DNA of 64,000 nt from an uncultured Flavobacteriales bacterium (GTDB taxonomy: Bacteria; Bacteroidota; Bacteroidia; Flavobacteriales; JBLHRE01), in contig CAKZPI010000034.1 of the NCBI GenBank assembly GCA_937139155.1, positions 1-64,000 of the forward strand, written 5' to 3'. The notes under the pieces were generated by a model. That model worked only from the letters and a program-made list of their open reading frames with translations, made no database searches and was not told where the DNA came from. Below, piece after piece: positions 23,422 to 32,803 of this stretch. The stretch's first letter is position 1. Each line of letters begins with the position of its first letter. Both the position numbers and the translations under genes were made by a program.

Positions 23422-25898
23422 AATCGAACCGAAACCGTTCCAAGAATGGCGAAGTTCCTTTCTGGGTTTTCGGTATAGGTGAGTCGCCAAACCCCTTCCA
23501 AGCGCAAGACTCTGAAGATATTTTCCAACCCCCCTCCTAGTTCAACATACACAGGATTTGGAGCAGAAACCGGAATGGCATCCACCGCTAAGGCTTGATT
23601 TTCTGAACGAATGGTTCCGTACACCGCTTTGGCAGAAACCACTTCTCTTAACTTCAAAAGCCGAATCAAGGGGAGCCGGTTTAAAATCAATCCGTCAAAA
23701 TGATGCTCATAAGCGCCCATCACAAATTGATCGGCTACAAATTCATAATAGTCAACCAAGTTTAAAGATCGACTCGAATAAATGAAGGTTTCATTTCCCG
23801 GAATGATGGAAAGCAAAGGATAGGGAACTTGCCCGAAGGTTTTCCCTCCTTGAACAAACAATTGCCCGGTACCTATGGCCCCCATGATCAAGGGTTGCCT
23901 ATAATTGAAGCTAATTTGGGTATAGCCAAAATCGGCTTGAAACAAGCCTTTAAATCCCTTGGTAAACAAGAGCTCAATATTTGGGTGATTTCGCTGAATC
24001 TGAACCCGATCAACCCCGTCGCCAAAAAAGGCCCTTCCGGGTGAAAACCGAATTCGAAAGTTCACCTCTGTGGTATTGTAGGTATTGGCCGTGTCGGGCT
24101 GACCCGTTTGTTCAGAAGGCACTAAGTAGGAAAGATCCAAGGCACCCTCTGGAGATACCAACCGGTTCTCAAAGCTACCGTATAAAGCAAGATTCTCTTT
24201 GGGCTCGAAAGAAAAATAGGCTGTAGAGGATTGCACCATGGCCAAATCGTCTATTTTTTGCCTAGAAATCAAGCTATTCATCAAGGTCATTCTTCGGGCG
24301 GAAGCCCCTCCCAAGCCAAATCTTTCTAAATCTTTATAATACCCAGCCCCTACTTCAAATCGCTTCTTGGTATCAAAAAGGTATTTGGTTCTCAGTCCGT
24401 ATTTAAATCTTTGGTCTCTCAATCCATAGGTCAGCTGACCATAAATCCTCAAACGGTCGTCAATGTCTTGATAGGTCCGCCCATTCAAGGTTAGGCGAGT
24501 GCCTTCTACCTCATTGTAGGCTACCATTTCCCAAATCGGCCCAATGTCAAAGCCTTCGGTTTCATAATACCCCGTAAAAACAAGGGCTCCAACCTTGACC
24601 ATGGTTTTGTACATGGGCACTTGGCGCACAGAGTCTACCAGGAAGAAAATGTCTTTTTCGGTTTGGGTAAGCGGACTTGGTCTCAGGTTTTCCCATTCTT
24701 CTTCTGAGTAAACAAGGGCTTCATCAGGAGGGTTTTCAATTACCTGATCTAGACGTTCATCAATGTTTTGAACTGGAGATATGAACTGGCTATACTCAAC
24801 CGACCGTTTTCCGTAGATGCCCTTCACGTTTCTGGAGTCCATCAGGGCGAAATCCATAAGCACATCTTGGTGTTTGGGCACCCAGCCTACTCCCTCCTGA
24901 AATCTAAATTCTTGATCAATATACAGGTCAGTTACCCAGTTGAAATTAGCCTCATCGCCCACATGCATTTTCATCGACTGAATCGCCCAAGTTGAATCGT
25001 GCACCCAGAACTCTCCCTTGAAACATAGGTCTTGTTTCCTTTTCGGGATGAATTGAATCTGGTAACATTTTTTCCCGTCCACATAGGCCGAATCGGTTAG
25101 GAAATAGGAATACGAGAAAAGGCCAAGGCTAGAAATGGGCGAGGTAAATCCTTTTTCAAAGAGAACAATTACGTTGTCATAAACATCCACCCCCGTATAC
25201 AAGGCGGCAAGAAATTCGCCAAAATTATCGGCATCCTCAAAACCTGCTACTTGAGCGGCAATTTTTTCCCGTTTAAGGGTATTTGGCTTTTGCCGATAGT
25301 ATACATCGTAAAGGTTTTCAATAAAGAAGAAAGGCAGGTAGTTTTTACCGGACACCTCGGAGGTATCTAAATAATCAAAGACAAAATGAAAGGGCTTAAA
25401 AATCCGCCGATTCATAAAAGTTTGGTCGATGTTATTCAGGTCAAATTCAACCTTTTCATACTCCCTAACGGCGTATGACTCTAGGTTTGTAACCCGGTTT
25501 TCATCCTTATTTTTCCATATGTTTCGAAGCATGGGGTGAGCAGGATTCTCCCAGTCTTTATCTACAATTTCCACCACAGTAACTTCCCCCAGCTCCTCAG
25601 CAAGTGGGGTAAGGCTCACATTTAGCTTGGTACTTTCACCCTGATTCACCCGAATCACTTTCTCTTCGTAACCTATGAATGAAAATTGAACGGTGATTAC
25701 CTTTTCAACCGTTTGGAGTTTATAGGAACCGTCAATTCCGGTTATGGTGCCCGCTGAAGTTCCTAGAAACTGAACATTGGCAAAAGGAAGGGGCTCATTT
25801 GTATTGGCATCTTTAACCACCCCATGCACCTGGGTGAGTTGAGCATTTACAGAAGCTGATACTGATAGGAAGCAAAAAATGGCGATGAATATCCGCAC
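23418..25898 (-). CDS. DUF5686 outer-membrane barrel protein with carboxypeptidase-like N-terminus
   Basis: The 826-residue exported protein has a signal peptide (1-19, ending VNAQ). A carboxypeptidase-regulatory-like domain follows (about 22-110, HGVVKDANTNEPLPFANVQF). The DUF5686 region then extends to the C-terminus with many amphipathic beta strands and a terminal Phe (GTVSVRF), as expected for an outer-membrane barrel. The function is not known. The start codon is GTG (25898), supported by the signal peptide immediately after it and a perfect -7 box upstream. The gene follows the TolC gene by 40 bases but appears to have its own promoter. Confidence 0.85.
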   Translation of the reverse strand: MRIFIAIFCFLSVSASVNAQLTQVHGVVKDANTNEPLPFANVQFLGTSAGTITGIDGSYKLQTVEKVITVQFSFIGYEEKVIRVNQGESTKLNVSLTPLAEELGEVTVVEIVDKDWENPAHPMLRNIWKNKDENRVTNLESYAVREYEKVEFDLNNIDQTFMNRRIFKPFHFVFDYLDTSEVSGKNYLPFFFIENLYDVYYRQKPNTLKREKIAAQVAGFEDADNFGEFLAALYTGVDVYDNVIVLFEKGFTSPISSLGLFSYSYFLTDSAYVDGKKCYQIQFIPKRKQDLCFKGEFWVHDSTWAIQSMKMHVGDEANFNWVTDLYIDQEFRFQEGVGWVPKHQDVLMDFALMDSRNVKGIYGKRSVEYSQFISPVQNIDERLDQVIENPPDEALVYSEEEWENLRPSPLTQTEKDIFFLVDSVRQVPMYKTMVKVGALVFTGYYETEGFDIGPIWEMVAYNEVEGTRLTLNGRTYQDIDDRLRIYGQLTYGLRDQRFKYGLRTKYLFDTKKRFEVGAGYYKDLERFGLGGASARRMTLMNSLISRQKIDDLAMVQSSTAYFSFEPKENLALYGSFENRLVSPEGALDLSYLVPSEQTGQPDTANTYNTTEVNFRIRFSPGRAFFGDGVDRVQIQRNHPNIELLFTKGFKGLFQADFGYTQISFNYRQPLIMGAIGTGQLFVQGGKTFGQVPYPLLSIIPGNETFIYSSRSLNLVDYYEFVADQFVMGAYEHHFDGLILNRLPLIRLLKLREVVSAKAVYGTIRSENQALAVDAIPVSAPNPVYVELGGGLENIFRVLRLEGVWRLTYTENPERNFAILGTVSVRF

Positions 25899-25912
25899 CG
25901 AAAAAATTTTTG

Positions 25913-25920
25913 CAAAGATA
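25913..25920 (-). promoter_or_regulatory. -7 promoter box of the DUF5686 gene
   Basis: TATCTTTG on the minus strand matches TAnnTTTG perfectly and lies 14 bases before the GTG start at 25898. It supports independent transcription of the DUF5686 gene from the export operon upstream. Confidence 0.5.
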
Positions 25921-25938
25921 GAAGAATGAAAGGCATGT

Positions 25939-27351
25939 TTACGGAATCAAATCTTGGGTGAGCTGAGGCAGTGCTCCGTAGGCATACCAGTACTTAATGC
26001 GGGCTATTTCGAGCTTTTTTTGCAAGGTAATAAGCTTAATTTCAGCTTGCACCAGAGCATTTTCTCTTGAATTAACCAAGAAAAGCGAGCTTTCTCCGGC
26101 TTTGAATTTGGTACGTTCAGCCCTCAATAGTCTTCGGTAGTTTTCAACGGCATTCTCAAACAGTTCTACTTGGTTCTCAAGGTTATCAATCTCTAAAAGC
26201 ACTGAAGAAACTTTATTTTCTAAACTCCAAGATTTTTGATTGAATTGGAATTCAGACTCTTGAACCTTTAATCGGGCAATTTCAAGATCTCCTCTAGCCT
26301 TGCGTAAAAACAGGGGGTATGAAAAGGAAATCCCGAATTTATAATTGTTGGGAGCGTCAAATATGACTCCTTGACTACCTAAGAAATTATAATTGATATC
26401 GAGTTCAGGTTTTAGGTTCTCTTTCTTGAGCCGCTCCTCAACTTGAAGGTTTTTAATTTGAAGACTGGCCTTTAAAAGTTCTGGGTGGGCCTTCAAATTA
26501 GGCTGCTCTCCCTTTCGGGGATTGAAACGGCTTTGAGAGTCTTGGCTTAGGCTTAATATTTCAGGAGCCTGTGCAATGGGGGAAACCTGAATGGGTTCCT
26601 CATCTTGAAACCAAAGGAAGCTAGAAAGTTCAAGCCTTGATTTCTGGAAATTAATTTTCGCCTCTTCAAGGGCTAGGCTTCTTGCCTGTACCTGAACCTT
26701 GGCCTCTACGGTATCTATGGCCGGAAGATCGCCTAGAAAATGACTTGACTTCACCCCCTCAAATCGGGCCTGGGCCAGCCCCAAGGCTCTTTGATATACC
26801 TGAACCTGATGGTAAGCCGCCACCCAATCCCAATAAGCCTTAAGTCCTTGAAAAACCAATTCATTCAACCAATGATTGGCTTGTGCTTGAGTAGATTCAA
26901 TCTTGATTTCAGCCTGTGCCAGGTTTGCTCTTCTTTGGTCGTAAAAAAGCCCATTTCCCAATGGAATGCTTATTCCGGCATAACCCAAACCCTGGTCGGG
27001 AAGGCTGTTTTCAGGATTTAGTCGTATTCCTAGGTTTTGGTCGTAACCTGCCTTAAACTCCACCCCGTATTTTGTGGGAAGACTTAGGGCCCCTCCCATT
27101 AGCTGGTAATAATTTTTTCCATCAAATTGCTTTTGTTCGGCTTGGGCCGAAAGCTTAGGATCAAAGCCTCCCTTAGCCGAAAGGTATTCAGCCTGACCCC
27201 TTTTCAAAATCAAATCGGCCTGTTTTGATAGGGGATGGTATTTGAGAAGGTAAAAGAGAAAATCTTCTTGCCCAATTTTCAAGGAATCATTTTGGGCATT
27301 TGAAAAAGTAAAGGCCAATATGGAAATCAAAAGAAGTTTAATTCTCATCAT
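25939..27351 (-). CDS. TolC family outer-membrane efflux protein
   Basis: The 470-residue protein has a signal peptide (1-19, ending SNA-QN). Two outer-membrane efflux protein repeats are built of long heptad-rich helices, for example residues ~140-240 and ~370-455. The segment GISIPLGNGLFYDQRRANLAQAE is typical of a strand-helix junction of TolC-type channels. It would form the trimeric outer-membrane duct for the HlyD and ABC proteins encoded just upstream. Its ATG overlaps the HlyD stop by four bases, showing tight coupling. Confidence 0.9.
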   Translation of the reverse strand: MMRIKLLLISILAFTFSNAQNDSLKIGQEDFLFYLLKYHPLSKQADLILKRGQAEYLSAKGGFDPKLSAQAEQKQFDGKNYYQLMGGALSLPTKYGVEFKAGYDQNLGIRLNPENSLPDQGLGYAGISIPLGNGLFYDQRRANLAQAEIKIESTQAQANHWLNELVFQGLKAYWDWVAAYHQVQVYQRALGLAQARFEGVKSSHFLGDLPAIDTVEAKVQVQARSLALEEAKINFQKSRLELSSFLWFQDEEPIQVSPIAQAPEILSLSQDSQSRFNPRKGEQPNLKAHPELLKASLQIKNLQVEERLKKENLKPELDINYNFLGSQGVIFDAPNNYKFGISFSYPLFLRKARGDLEIARLKVQESEFQFNQKSWSLENKVSSVLLEIDNLENQVELFENAVENYRRLLRAERTKFKAGESSLFLVNSRENALVQAEIKLITLQKKLEIARIKYWYAYGALPQLTQDLIP

Positions 27352-28697
27352 TTCGTTTCCTTTTCTTCGGTTTTTTGCGGTTTGTAATAATCAGGCGGGA
27401 AACCATTGAGTTGACGCCAGATTTCATACCAAACCGGCACTTCTTTGAGCAAGGCAAGGCCATTTGCCCCAGACCCCACTCTAAGTCCTTCAGGCCATTC
27501 TTCCTCCTCCGGATCTGGGGCTACCAAGATTCTATACTTCCCATTATCGCTGGTGAAATTATCAATGGCTACCACTTTTCCTCCAAAGGTTCCATACGAG
27601 AGATTGGGCCAGCCTGAGAAAACTACTGAAGGCCACCCGTCAAACATAAATCTTACCTCCTGCCCTTTTTCAAGCAAAGGAAGGTCCATGGGCTTTACAT
27701 ACATTTCAACGGCAAGGTCGTAATCGGTTGGCATTACGGTAACCAAGGCCTCCCCCTCCTTAATGGTTTCGCCAAGCCCTGAACGAACGGCTTTCGTAAT
27801 GTAACCCTTCTGTGGTGCCTTTACATAATAATACCCTGAACGAACTGAATAGTTCATGTACTGGTTTTGGAGTTTGGTAACATCTCCTTCCGTTTCATAC
27901 AAGGCACTCATAGCTGCATATTTCTCAGACTCAGCTTTTGAAAGTTTTTCCTGGTACTGATTTCGAATGGAGCTTAGTTCTACCTGGGCATTAATAAGTT
28001 CATTCTTGGCGGATAAAACCTTGTTTTCCGCTGAAATCTTTTTGGCAAGGCTCTCTTGAACCTTCAAGCGTCTCGCTTCTAAATCGGTCAATGACTTTAG
28101 GCCTTGTTTGTACAATTCCTCCATCCGTACGAGCTGCTCTTCAGCAATTTTCAGGTTGGTCTTTGCTGCTTCCAGATCAATGCTATCCGACTGAATTTTG
28201 AGTTTGGCTTGCTGAATATAGTTTTGAGCTTGCTTTTCTTTCAATTCCTGGGTTTCAAGCAAGGCATCAATTTGAGCGTCCAAAGATTTCACCTTTTCCA
28301 TATACGCCCGAACGGATGATTCTTTTGCGCTGATTTGATCCCTTGTGTTTCCTAGCAAATTGGGGTCAAAATATTCATCCTTTATTTCGGAAAGAAATAA
28401 AATGGTATCTCCCTTATTCACCAAGTCTCCCTCTTGCACAAACCACTTCTCAATTCTACCTGGTATCACAGATGGAATCGTTTGAGGCCTTTTCCCGGGC
28501 TGAAGGGTAGTAACAAAGCCTTTCGAACGAATGTTTTGGGTCCATGGAAGTGCAAGCAGAATCATTAAAGCCACCAGCATTACAAGTAAGAGTCGGGTAA
28601 AAATCAACGAGGCTCGAACCGTTTTTAAGAGCTTGAACGATTTGTATTTGGTTTTATCTACCCTATGGTCAATGCTATTCTCGCTTAGGTTTAACAT
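27348..28697 (-). CDS. HlyD family secretion/adaptor protein
   Basis: The 449-residue periplasmic adaptor has one N-terminal membrane helix (about 30-52). A split lipoyl/biotinyl domain (IPGRIEKWFVQEGDLVNKGD and GYITKAVRSGLGETIKEGE) surrounds a very long coiled-coil hairpin (about 115-280). A membrane-proximal beta domain (VEMYVKPMDLPLLEKGQEVRF) and an unusual tail with VWYEIWRQLNGFPPDYY follow. It connects an inner-membrane ABC exporter to a TolC channel. It lies three bases after the ABC gene and overlaps tolC by four bases. Confidence 0.9.
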   Translation of the reverse strand: MLNLSENSIDHRVDKTKYKSFKLLKTVRASLIFTRLLLVMLVALMILLALPWTQNIRSKGFVTTLQPGKRPQTIPSVIPGRIEKWFVQEGDLVNKGDTILFLSEIKDEYFDPNLLGNTRDQISAKESSVRAYMEKVKSLDAQIDALLETQELKEKQAQNYIQQAKLKIQSDSIDLEAAKTNLKIAEEQLVRMEELYKQGLKSLTDLEARRLKVQESLAKKISAENKVLSAKNELINAQVELSSIRNQYQEKLSKAESEKYAAMSALYETEGDVTKLQNQYMNYSVRSGYYYVKAPQKGYITKAVRSGLGETIKEGEALVTVMPTDYDLAVEMYVKPMDLPLLEKGQEVRFMFDGWPSVVFSGWPNLSYGTFGGKVVAIDNFTSDNGKYRILVAPDPEEEEWPEGLRVGSGANGLALLKEVPVWYEIWRQLNGFPPDYYKPQKTEEKETK

Positions 28698-28700
28698 AGA

Positions 28701-30416
28701 CTAAAGGTTTTTTAGGGTTTCCCCGAAAAGGGCCTTGTTCTCTTTAATTTCATCTCGTTGAAAATCTTGAACGCCCTCGCCCAGAAGAAGGGTTCTTGGG
28801 AATTTTGAAATCATATTCCAATCGTTGGAAATAAGAATGACCGTTGAATCATTTTCAAAAAGGAAGTTTAGAATTCGGTTTTGGTCCTGAGAAGGAAGTT
28901 CATTAATCCCGGAGTCAATTAGGATGAGTTTAGGGTTCCCCACAAGAGCTCTGGCTATTCCTATTTTGATGCGAATTGACTTGGGAAGGTTCATTCCCTC
29001 AGACATGAGTGGAGCATTATAGCCAAGGCTTAAGTCCTCAACAAAAGACTCCAGGCCTACCAATTCAGCCAATTTCTGAATCTCCGTACTTTTTACATTT
29101 TCTCTTCCCAGTCCTATGTTTTCGGCTAGAGTTCCTTGAAAAACTGAGTCTCTGGCCAGATTATCGCCAATTTGTTTCCTTAAATCATCTAAGCCCCAGT
29201 TTCCCAGCGGAATCCTATCGAAACTTAATGACCCTCCAAAGTCTGTGTATAGGCCTCCTAGTAATTTTAAAAACAAGGATTTACCCAAGCCGCTTTTCCC
29301 CGAAAGGCAAAGTTTTTCACCAGAATTGATTACCAAGGACTTTATGTCTAGGAGGTTTCTATTTTGATCTGGAAACCGATAGGTAAAGTTTTTCAAATGA
29401 ATGGAGAAGCCCTTATTGGATTCCTTGCCCTGGCTTTCTCCTTGATCATTTTCAAGGGGTAAATCTGTTACATATCCTATTTTCTCAAGGGCTGTTAAGA
29501 CATCGTAAATGGTCTCCATGGCCAGAATCAGTTTTTCTGAGGATGCCAGAACAAGAATGATGATGATCTCTGCAGCCACAAACTGGCCAATGTCCATTTC
29601 TTGGTTTATCACAAGAAGTCCGCCAATCAATAATAAACCGGCGGCAATGACCACCTTAAAAGCAACTAGGGCAATGTATTTCACCAATAGGGTTCTGAAA
29701 TGCGCCTTTCTAGAGTCTAAATAGCCCTCAACCAATTCATCGGTTCGGTTCATTGGCAAAGGGCTATCACCAGAAAGCTTGAAGGTTTCCATGGATCTAG
29801 CCACCTCCTCAAGCCAATAAACTACTTCGTATTTCCTCTTAGATTCTAGAATGCTGGTTTTTAATCCAAGGGGCGCTGTAAACCTAAAGATCAAATAAAT
29901 CAAGGCAGTTAAAAGTACACTTAGAAGGATGAAGAAGGGATGGTAAATGGAAAGCAGAATTAGGCCGAAAATTACTTGAAGCGAGGCACTTGAGAAGTCT
30001 ATGAGAATTTTTGATAAGCCTTTCTGAACCGAGAGGGTATCAAAAAACCGGTTCACCAATTCGGGCATGTAGATTTTATCAACGCCTTCTAGTTTTATTC
30101 TTGGAATTCGAAAGGCGAATTCAAAGGCTGAACGGGTAAATATTTTTTGTTGAAGGTTTTCTGAAAGGACCAATTGCATGATTTGCATGACCCCAGAAAA
30201 GGCAATGCCCAAGATGACGATGCCCACCAAAACCATCCATGCCGTAGATACCTCACCTCCGGTGATGAAATTGATAATGGCCTGAATTCCTAAGGGCAGG
30301 GTTAAAACAATGAGACCATAAAAAAGGGCATATATGTATATACCCGTTATTTCTTGTTTCTCAACCCTTAAAAGCTTAAAAAACCTTTTAATGGGGTGAA
30401 TTTCTTCATTACTCAT
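28701..30416 (-). CDS. Type I secretion-like ABC transporter with a degenerate ATPase domain
   Basis: The 571-residue half-transporter has a six-helix ABC transmembrane domain (about 22-310) without a C39 peptidase domain, then a nucleotide-binding domain (about 338-550). The A-loop Tyr (NFTYRF) and Walker A GKSGLGKS (373-380) are intact. The LSGGQ signature is replaced by NLPKS (476-480). The glutamate after the Walker B Asp is Ser502 (LILIDSG). The D-loop reads NELP and the H-loop His is Asn531 (LISND). The Q-loop Gln also seems lost. Nucleotide may bind, but normal hydrolysis is doubtful. It is the second gene of a TetR-ABC-HlyD-TolC operon. Exported substrate unknown. Confidence 0.85.
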   Translation of the reverse strand: MSNEEIHPIKRFFKLLRVEKQEITGIYIYALFYGLIVLTLPLGIQAIINFITGGEVSTAWMVLVGIVILGIAFSGVMQIMQLVLSENLQQKIFTRSAFEFAFRIPRIKLEGVDKIYMPELVNRFFDTLSVQKGLSKILIDFSSASLQVIFGLILLSIYHPFFILLSVLLTALIYLIFRFTAPLGLKTSILESKRKYEVVYWLEEVARSMETFKLSGDSPLPMNRTDELVEGYLDSRKAHFRTLLVKYIALVAFKVVIAAGLLLIGGLLVINQEMDIGQFVAAEIIIILVLASSEKLILAMETIYDVLTALEKIGYVTDLPLENDQGESQGKESNKGFSIHLKNFTYRFPDQNRNLLDIKSLVINSGEKLCLSGKSGLGKSLFLKLLGGLYTDFGGSLSFDRIPLGNWGLDDLRKQIGDNLARDSVFQGTLAENIGLGRENVKSTEIQKLAELVGLESFVEDLSLGYNAPLMSEGMNLPKSIRIKIGIARALVGNPKLILIDSGINELPSQDQNRILNFLFENDSTVILISNDWNMISKFPRTLLLGEGVQDFQRDEIKENKALFGETLKNL

Positions 30417-30418
30417 TC

Positions 30419-31096
30419 TTAACTCTTTAAAAGGGATAAACAGAGATTTTCATAAAATTCAATCAAAGTTTCGTCGCTTTTACCAAAATCGGTTAATGAA
30501 GGAATGTGATCTGCAAAATATTGTTGGTGGTGCATGCCTTCAATCACCGTTGAAACCAAGGTATAAGGATGCTTGAAGTTAGGATTAATTTCCTGAATAA
30601 TACTTACAAACCCGTGAACAAACTGCTTATAGGCCATGAAATAACCGGCCTTATTGATTTCATCTACCTCTTTTGTTAAGTAGGTTTTGCAGGACTCTGA
30701 AATCAAAACCTCATAGAGTGAATGTAGATCCAAGCCTATAGACCTTGAATCAGAAAACTTAGGCTTGGCCAAAAGTTTGATTCCGTTTGAGAGTTTAACT
30801 CTTGGATCAAAAATATTGTTGTTTTCGAAAGCTAAACGATATTCCATCCAGCCCCAATACCAAGAAATCAGGTAGTTTAAAAGTTTATGCTTGTTTTCAA
30901 AATACCTGTAAATGGAGCTTTCCGTTGTGTCAAGCTCTTCACCCAGCTTCTTGAAGGTGAACTTTTCCAAACCCATTTCTTCAATTAGGCTCAAGCCTTT
31001 AACCAAAATCTTCACACCTAGCTCCGAAGAGTTCGGGTCTTTCAGATACATGTTCTCATTGACCTGAATTTGAATGTGATTCATAAGAATGTCCAT
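30419..31096 (-). CDS. TetR/AcrR family transcriptional regulator
   Basis: The 225-residue protein has an N-terminal TetR-type helix-turn-helix at about residues 28-75, including LEKFTFKKLGEELDTTESSIYRYFENKHKLLNYL. A divergent C-terminal ligand-binding or dimerisation domain follows. It ends two bases before the ABC gene, so it is the first gene of the export operon and a likely autoregulator of it. An inverted repeat 27 bases upstream of its ATG is a candidate operator. Confidence 0.9.
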   Translation of the reverse strand: MDILMNHIQIQVNENMYLKDPNSSELGVKILVKGLSLIEEMGLEKFTFKKLGEELDTTESSIYRYFENKHKLLNYLISWYWGWMEYRLAFENNNIFDPRVKLSNGIKLLAKPKFSDSRSIGLDLHSLYEVLISESCKTYLTKEVDEINKAGYFMAYKQFVHGFVSIIQEINPNFKHPYTLVSTVIEGMHHQQYFADHIPSLTDFGKSDETLIEFYENLCLSLLKS

Positions 31097-31123
31097 GCTT
31101 CTACAGTTTTGAGGTTCAAGACG

Positions 31124-31141
31124 AAACTAATTTAAGTTTCA
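31124..31141. promoter_or_regulatory. Candidate TetR operator
   Basis: GAAACT-N6-AGTTTC is a perfect 6-bp-arm inverted repeat in the leader of the TetR-ABC-HlyD-TolC operon. Its position and size suit an autoregulatory TetR site. The arms are AT-rich, so chance occurrence is possible. Confidence 0.35.
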
Positions 31142-31203
31142 CCTTTTTCCTCTGACCATAGATAGTATTACTACTGATTTTGATTACTTCCATCGCAAGT
31201 ACG

Positions 31204-31230
31204 AAATCAAAACTCTTATGGTTTCGATTT
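31204..31230 (-). terminator. Hairpin at the comM stop codon, possible terminator
   Basis: On the minus strand AAATCGAAAC pairs with GTTTTGATTT (one G-T pair) across a seven-base loop, starting at the comM stop codon. The downstream U-tract is short (the TTT of the stem), so termination may be weak. Confidence 0.4.
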
Positions 31231-32764
31231 AAGCCAATTGCCAGTTTGCCTTGTCAAGGGTTCTGTATTGAATGGCTTCGGCAATGTGCTCTGCTTTAAT
31301 TTCAGGAGACCCTTCTAAATCGGCAATGGTTCTGCCTACCTTCTTAATTCGATCGTAAGCTCTAGCGGAAAGACCCAATCGCTCCATGGCCTGTTTGAGC
31401 ATTTCCTGAGAGTTTTGGTCAAGCTTGCAATGGTTTCGAATCAATCTAGGCTGCATTTGGGCATTTGCAAATATTCCATCCTCTTGAAATCTATTTTTCT
31501 GTACCTCCCGGGCCATAGAAACCCGCTCCCGAATCTGGGAAGATTTCTCTTCCTCTCCTTTTGAGTTGAGGGTATCAAAAGCAACCGGAGTGACTTCCAC
31601 ATGAAGATCTATTCGGTCAAGGAGGGGCCCTGAAATTCGATTCAGGTACCGATCAACTTGTCCGCGGTCACAGGAACAGGGTTTTTCTGGATGGTTGTAA
31701 TAACCGCAAGGACAAGGATTCATGGAGGCAACCAACATAAACCCTGCTGGGTAATCAACGGTAAATTTCGCCCTTGAAATGGTCACAACACGGTCTTCCA
31801 TGGGCTGACGCATAACCTCCAGTACCTGCCGTTTGAACTCTGGCAATTCATCTAAAAACAATACCCCATTATGAGCCAGGCTGATTTCTCCAGGCTGAGG
31901 ATAAGACCCCCCTCCTACCAAAGCCACATCACTTACACTATGGTGCGGGGCTCGGAAAGGCCTGCGTGTGATAAGGTTCTTCTTTCTCCCCATTTTACCC
32001 GCAACGGAATGAATTTTTGTGGTTTCCAAAGCTTCTTCTAAGCTCAAAGGGGGAAGAATGGAAGGCATCCGTTTAGCCAGCATGGTTTTTCCGGCACCTG
32101 GCGGACCAATAAGAAGGACATTATGCCCCCCAGCGGCTGCAATCTCCAAGGCCCTTTTAATATTATATTGTCCTTTTACCTCAGCAAAATCGGGTCCCTC
32201 AGCCTCTGGTTCCTTAAAAATTTCATCGGCAGATTCATAAACCCGGTTTAACCCGGTTCCGTACCTGAGAAAGTCGCAGACCTCCTCAAAGTTTTTGGCC
32301 CCATAAATCTCCAGACCATCAATTACAGAAGCCTCTCGAGCGTTTTCATCTGGAACAATGAACTTTTTCAAGCCCATTTTCTTAGCTTGAATGGCCATGG
32401 GTAAAACCCCTTTAATGGGTTGTAGACTTCCATCCAGCGAAAGCTCACCCATGATCATGGTCTCCTCCAGTTCAGTCCCTGAAATTTGTCCGGCAGCAGC
32501 CAGAATTCCAATGGCCATCGGGAGGTCATAAGCTGCTCCTTCCTTGCGGATGTCAGCCGGAGCAAGGTTGATGGTTATCCTTTGTCCGGGCCAATGGTAC
32601 CCGGTGTTCTGAAATACAGAAAAAATTCGTTGAGCGCTTTCCTTCACAGCATTGTCAGGAAGGCCTACCAAGAAAAACTTAGACCCTCTGCCAATTGTGA
32701 TTTCTACGGAAATGGGAATGGCATCTACTCCTAGTAGTGCCGCTGAATGTACCTTAATAAACAT
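31229..32764 (-). CDS. comM: YifB/ComM family Mg-chelatase-like AAA+ ATPase
   Basis: The 511-residue protein has an N-terminal Lon-protease-like ChlI domain (FIKVHSAALLGVDAIPISVEI, ending ADIRKEGAAYDLPMAIGIL). An AAA+ module with Walker A GPPGAGKTM and Walker B-like LFLDELPEF follows, with a Cys-rich insert NPCPCGYYNHPEKPCSC and a C-terminal helical domain. ComM homologues are hexameric helicases that promote branch migration during natural transformation. I use ATG 32764 (MFIKVHS), because the nine residues upstream are not family-like. Confidence 0.92.
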   Translation of the reverse strand: MFIKVHSAALLGVDAIPISVEITIGRGSKFFLVGLPDNAVKESAQRIFSVFQNTGYHWPGQRITINLAPADIRKEGAAYDLPMAIGILAAAGQISGTELEETMIMGELSLDGSLQPIKGVLPMAIQAKKMGLKKFIVPDENAREASVIDGLEIYGAKNFEEVCDFLRYGTGLNRVYESADEIFKEPEAEGPDFAEVKGQYNIKRALEIAAAGGHNVLLIGPPGAGKTMLAKRMPSILPPLSLEEALETTKIHSVAGKMGRKKNLITRRPFRAPHHSVSDVALVGGGSYPQPGEISLAHNGVLFLDELPEFKRQVLEVMRQPMEDRVVTISRAKFTVDYPAGFMLVASMNPCPCGYYNHPEKPCSCDRGQVDRYLNRISGPLLDRIDLHVEVTPVAFDTLNSKGEEEKSSQIRERVSMAREVQKNRFQEDGIFANAQMQPRLIRNHCKLDQNSQEMLKQAMERLGLSARAYDRIKKVGRTIADLEGSPEIKAEHIAEAIQYRTLDKANWQLA

Positions 32765-32803
32765 GGTAATACGGGTTGGTTCATGCCCCAATATACCAAT
32801 TTA

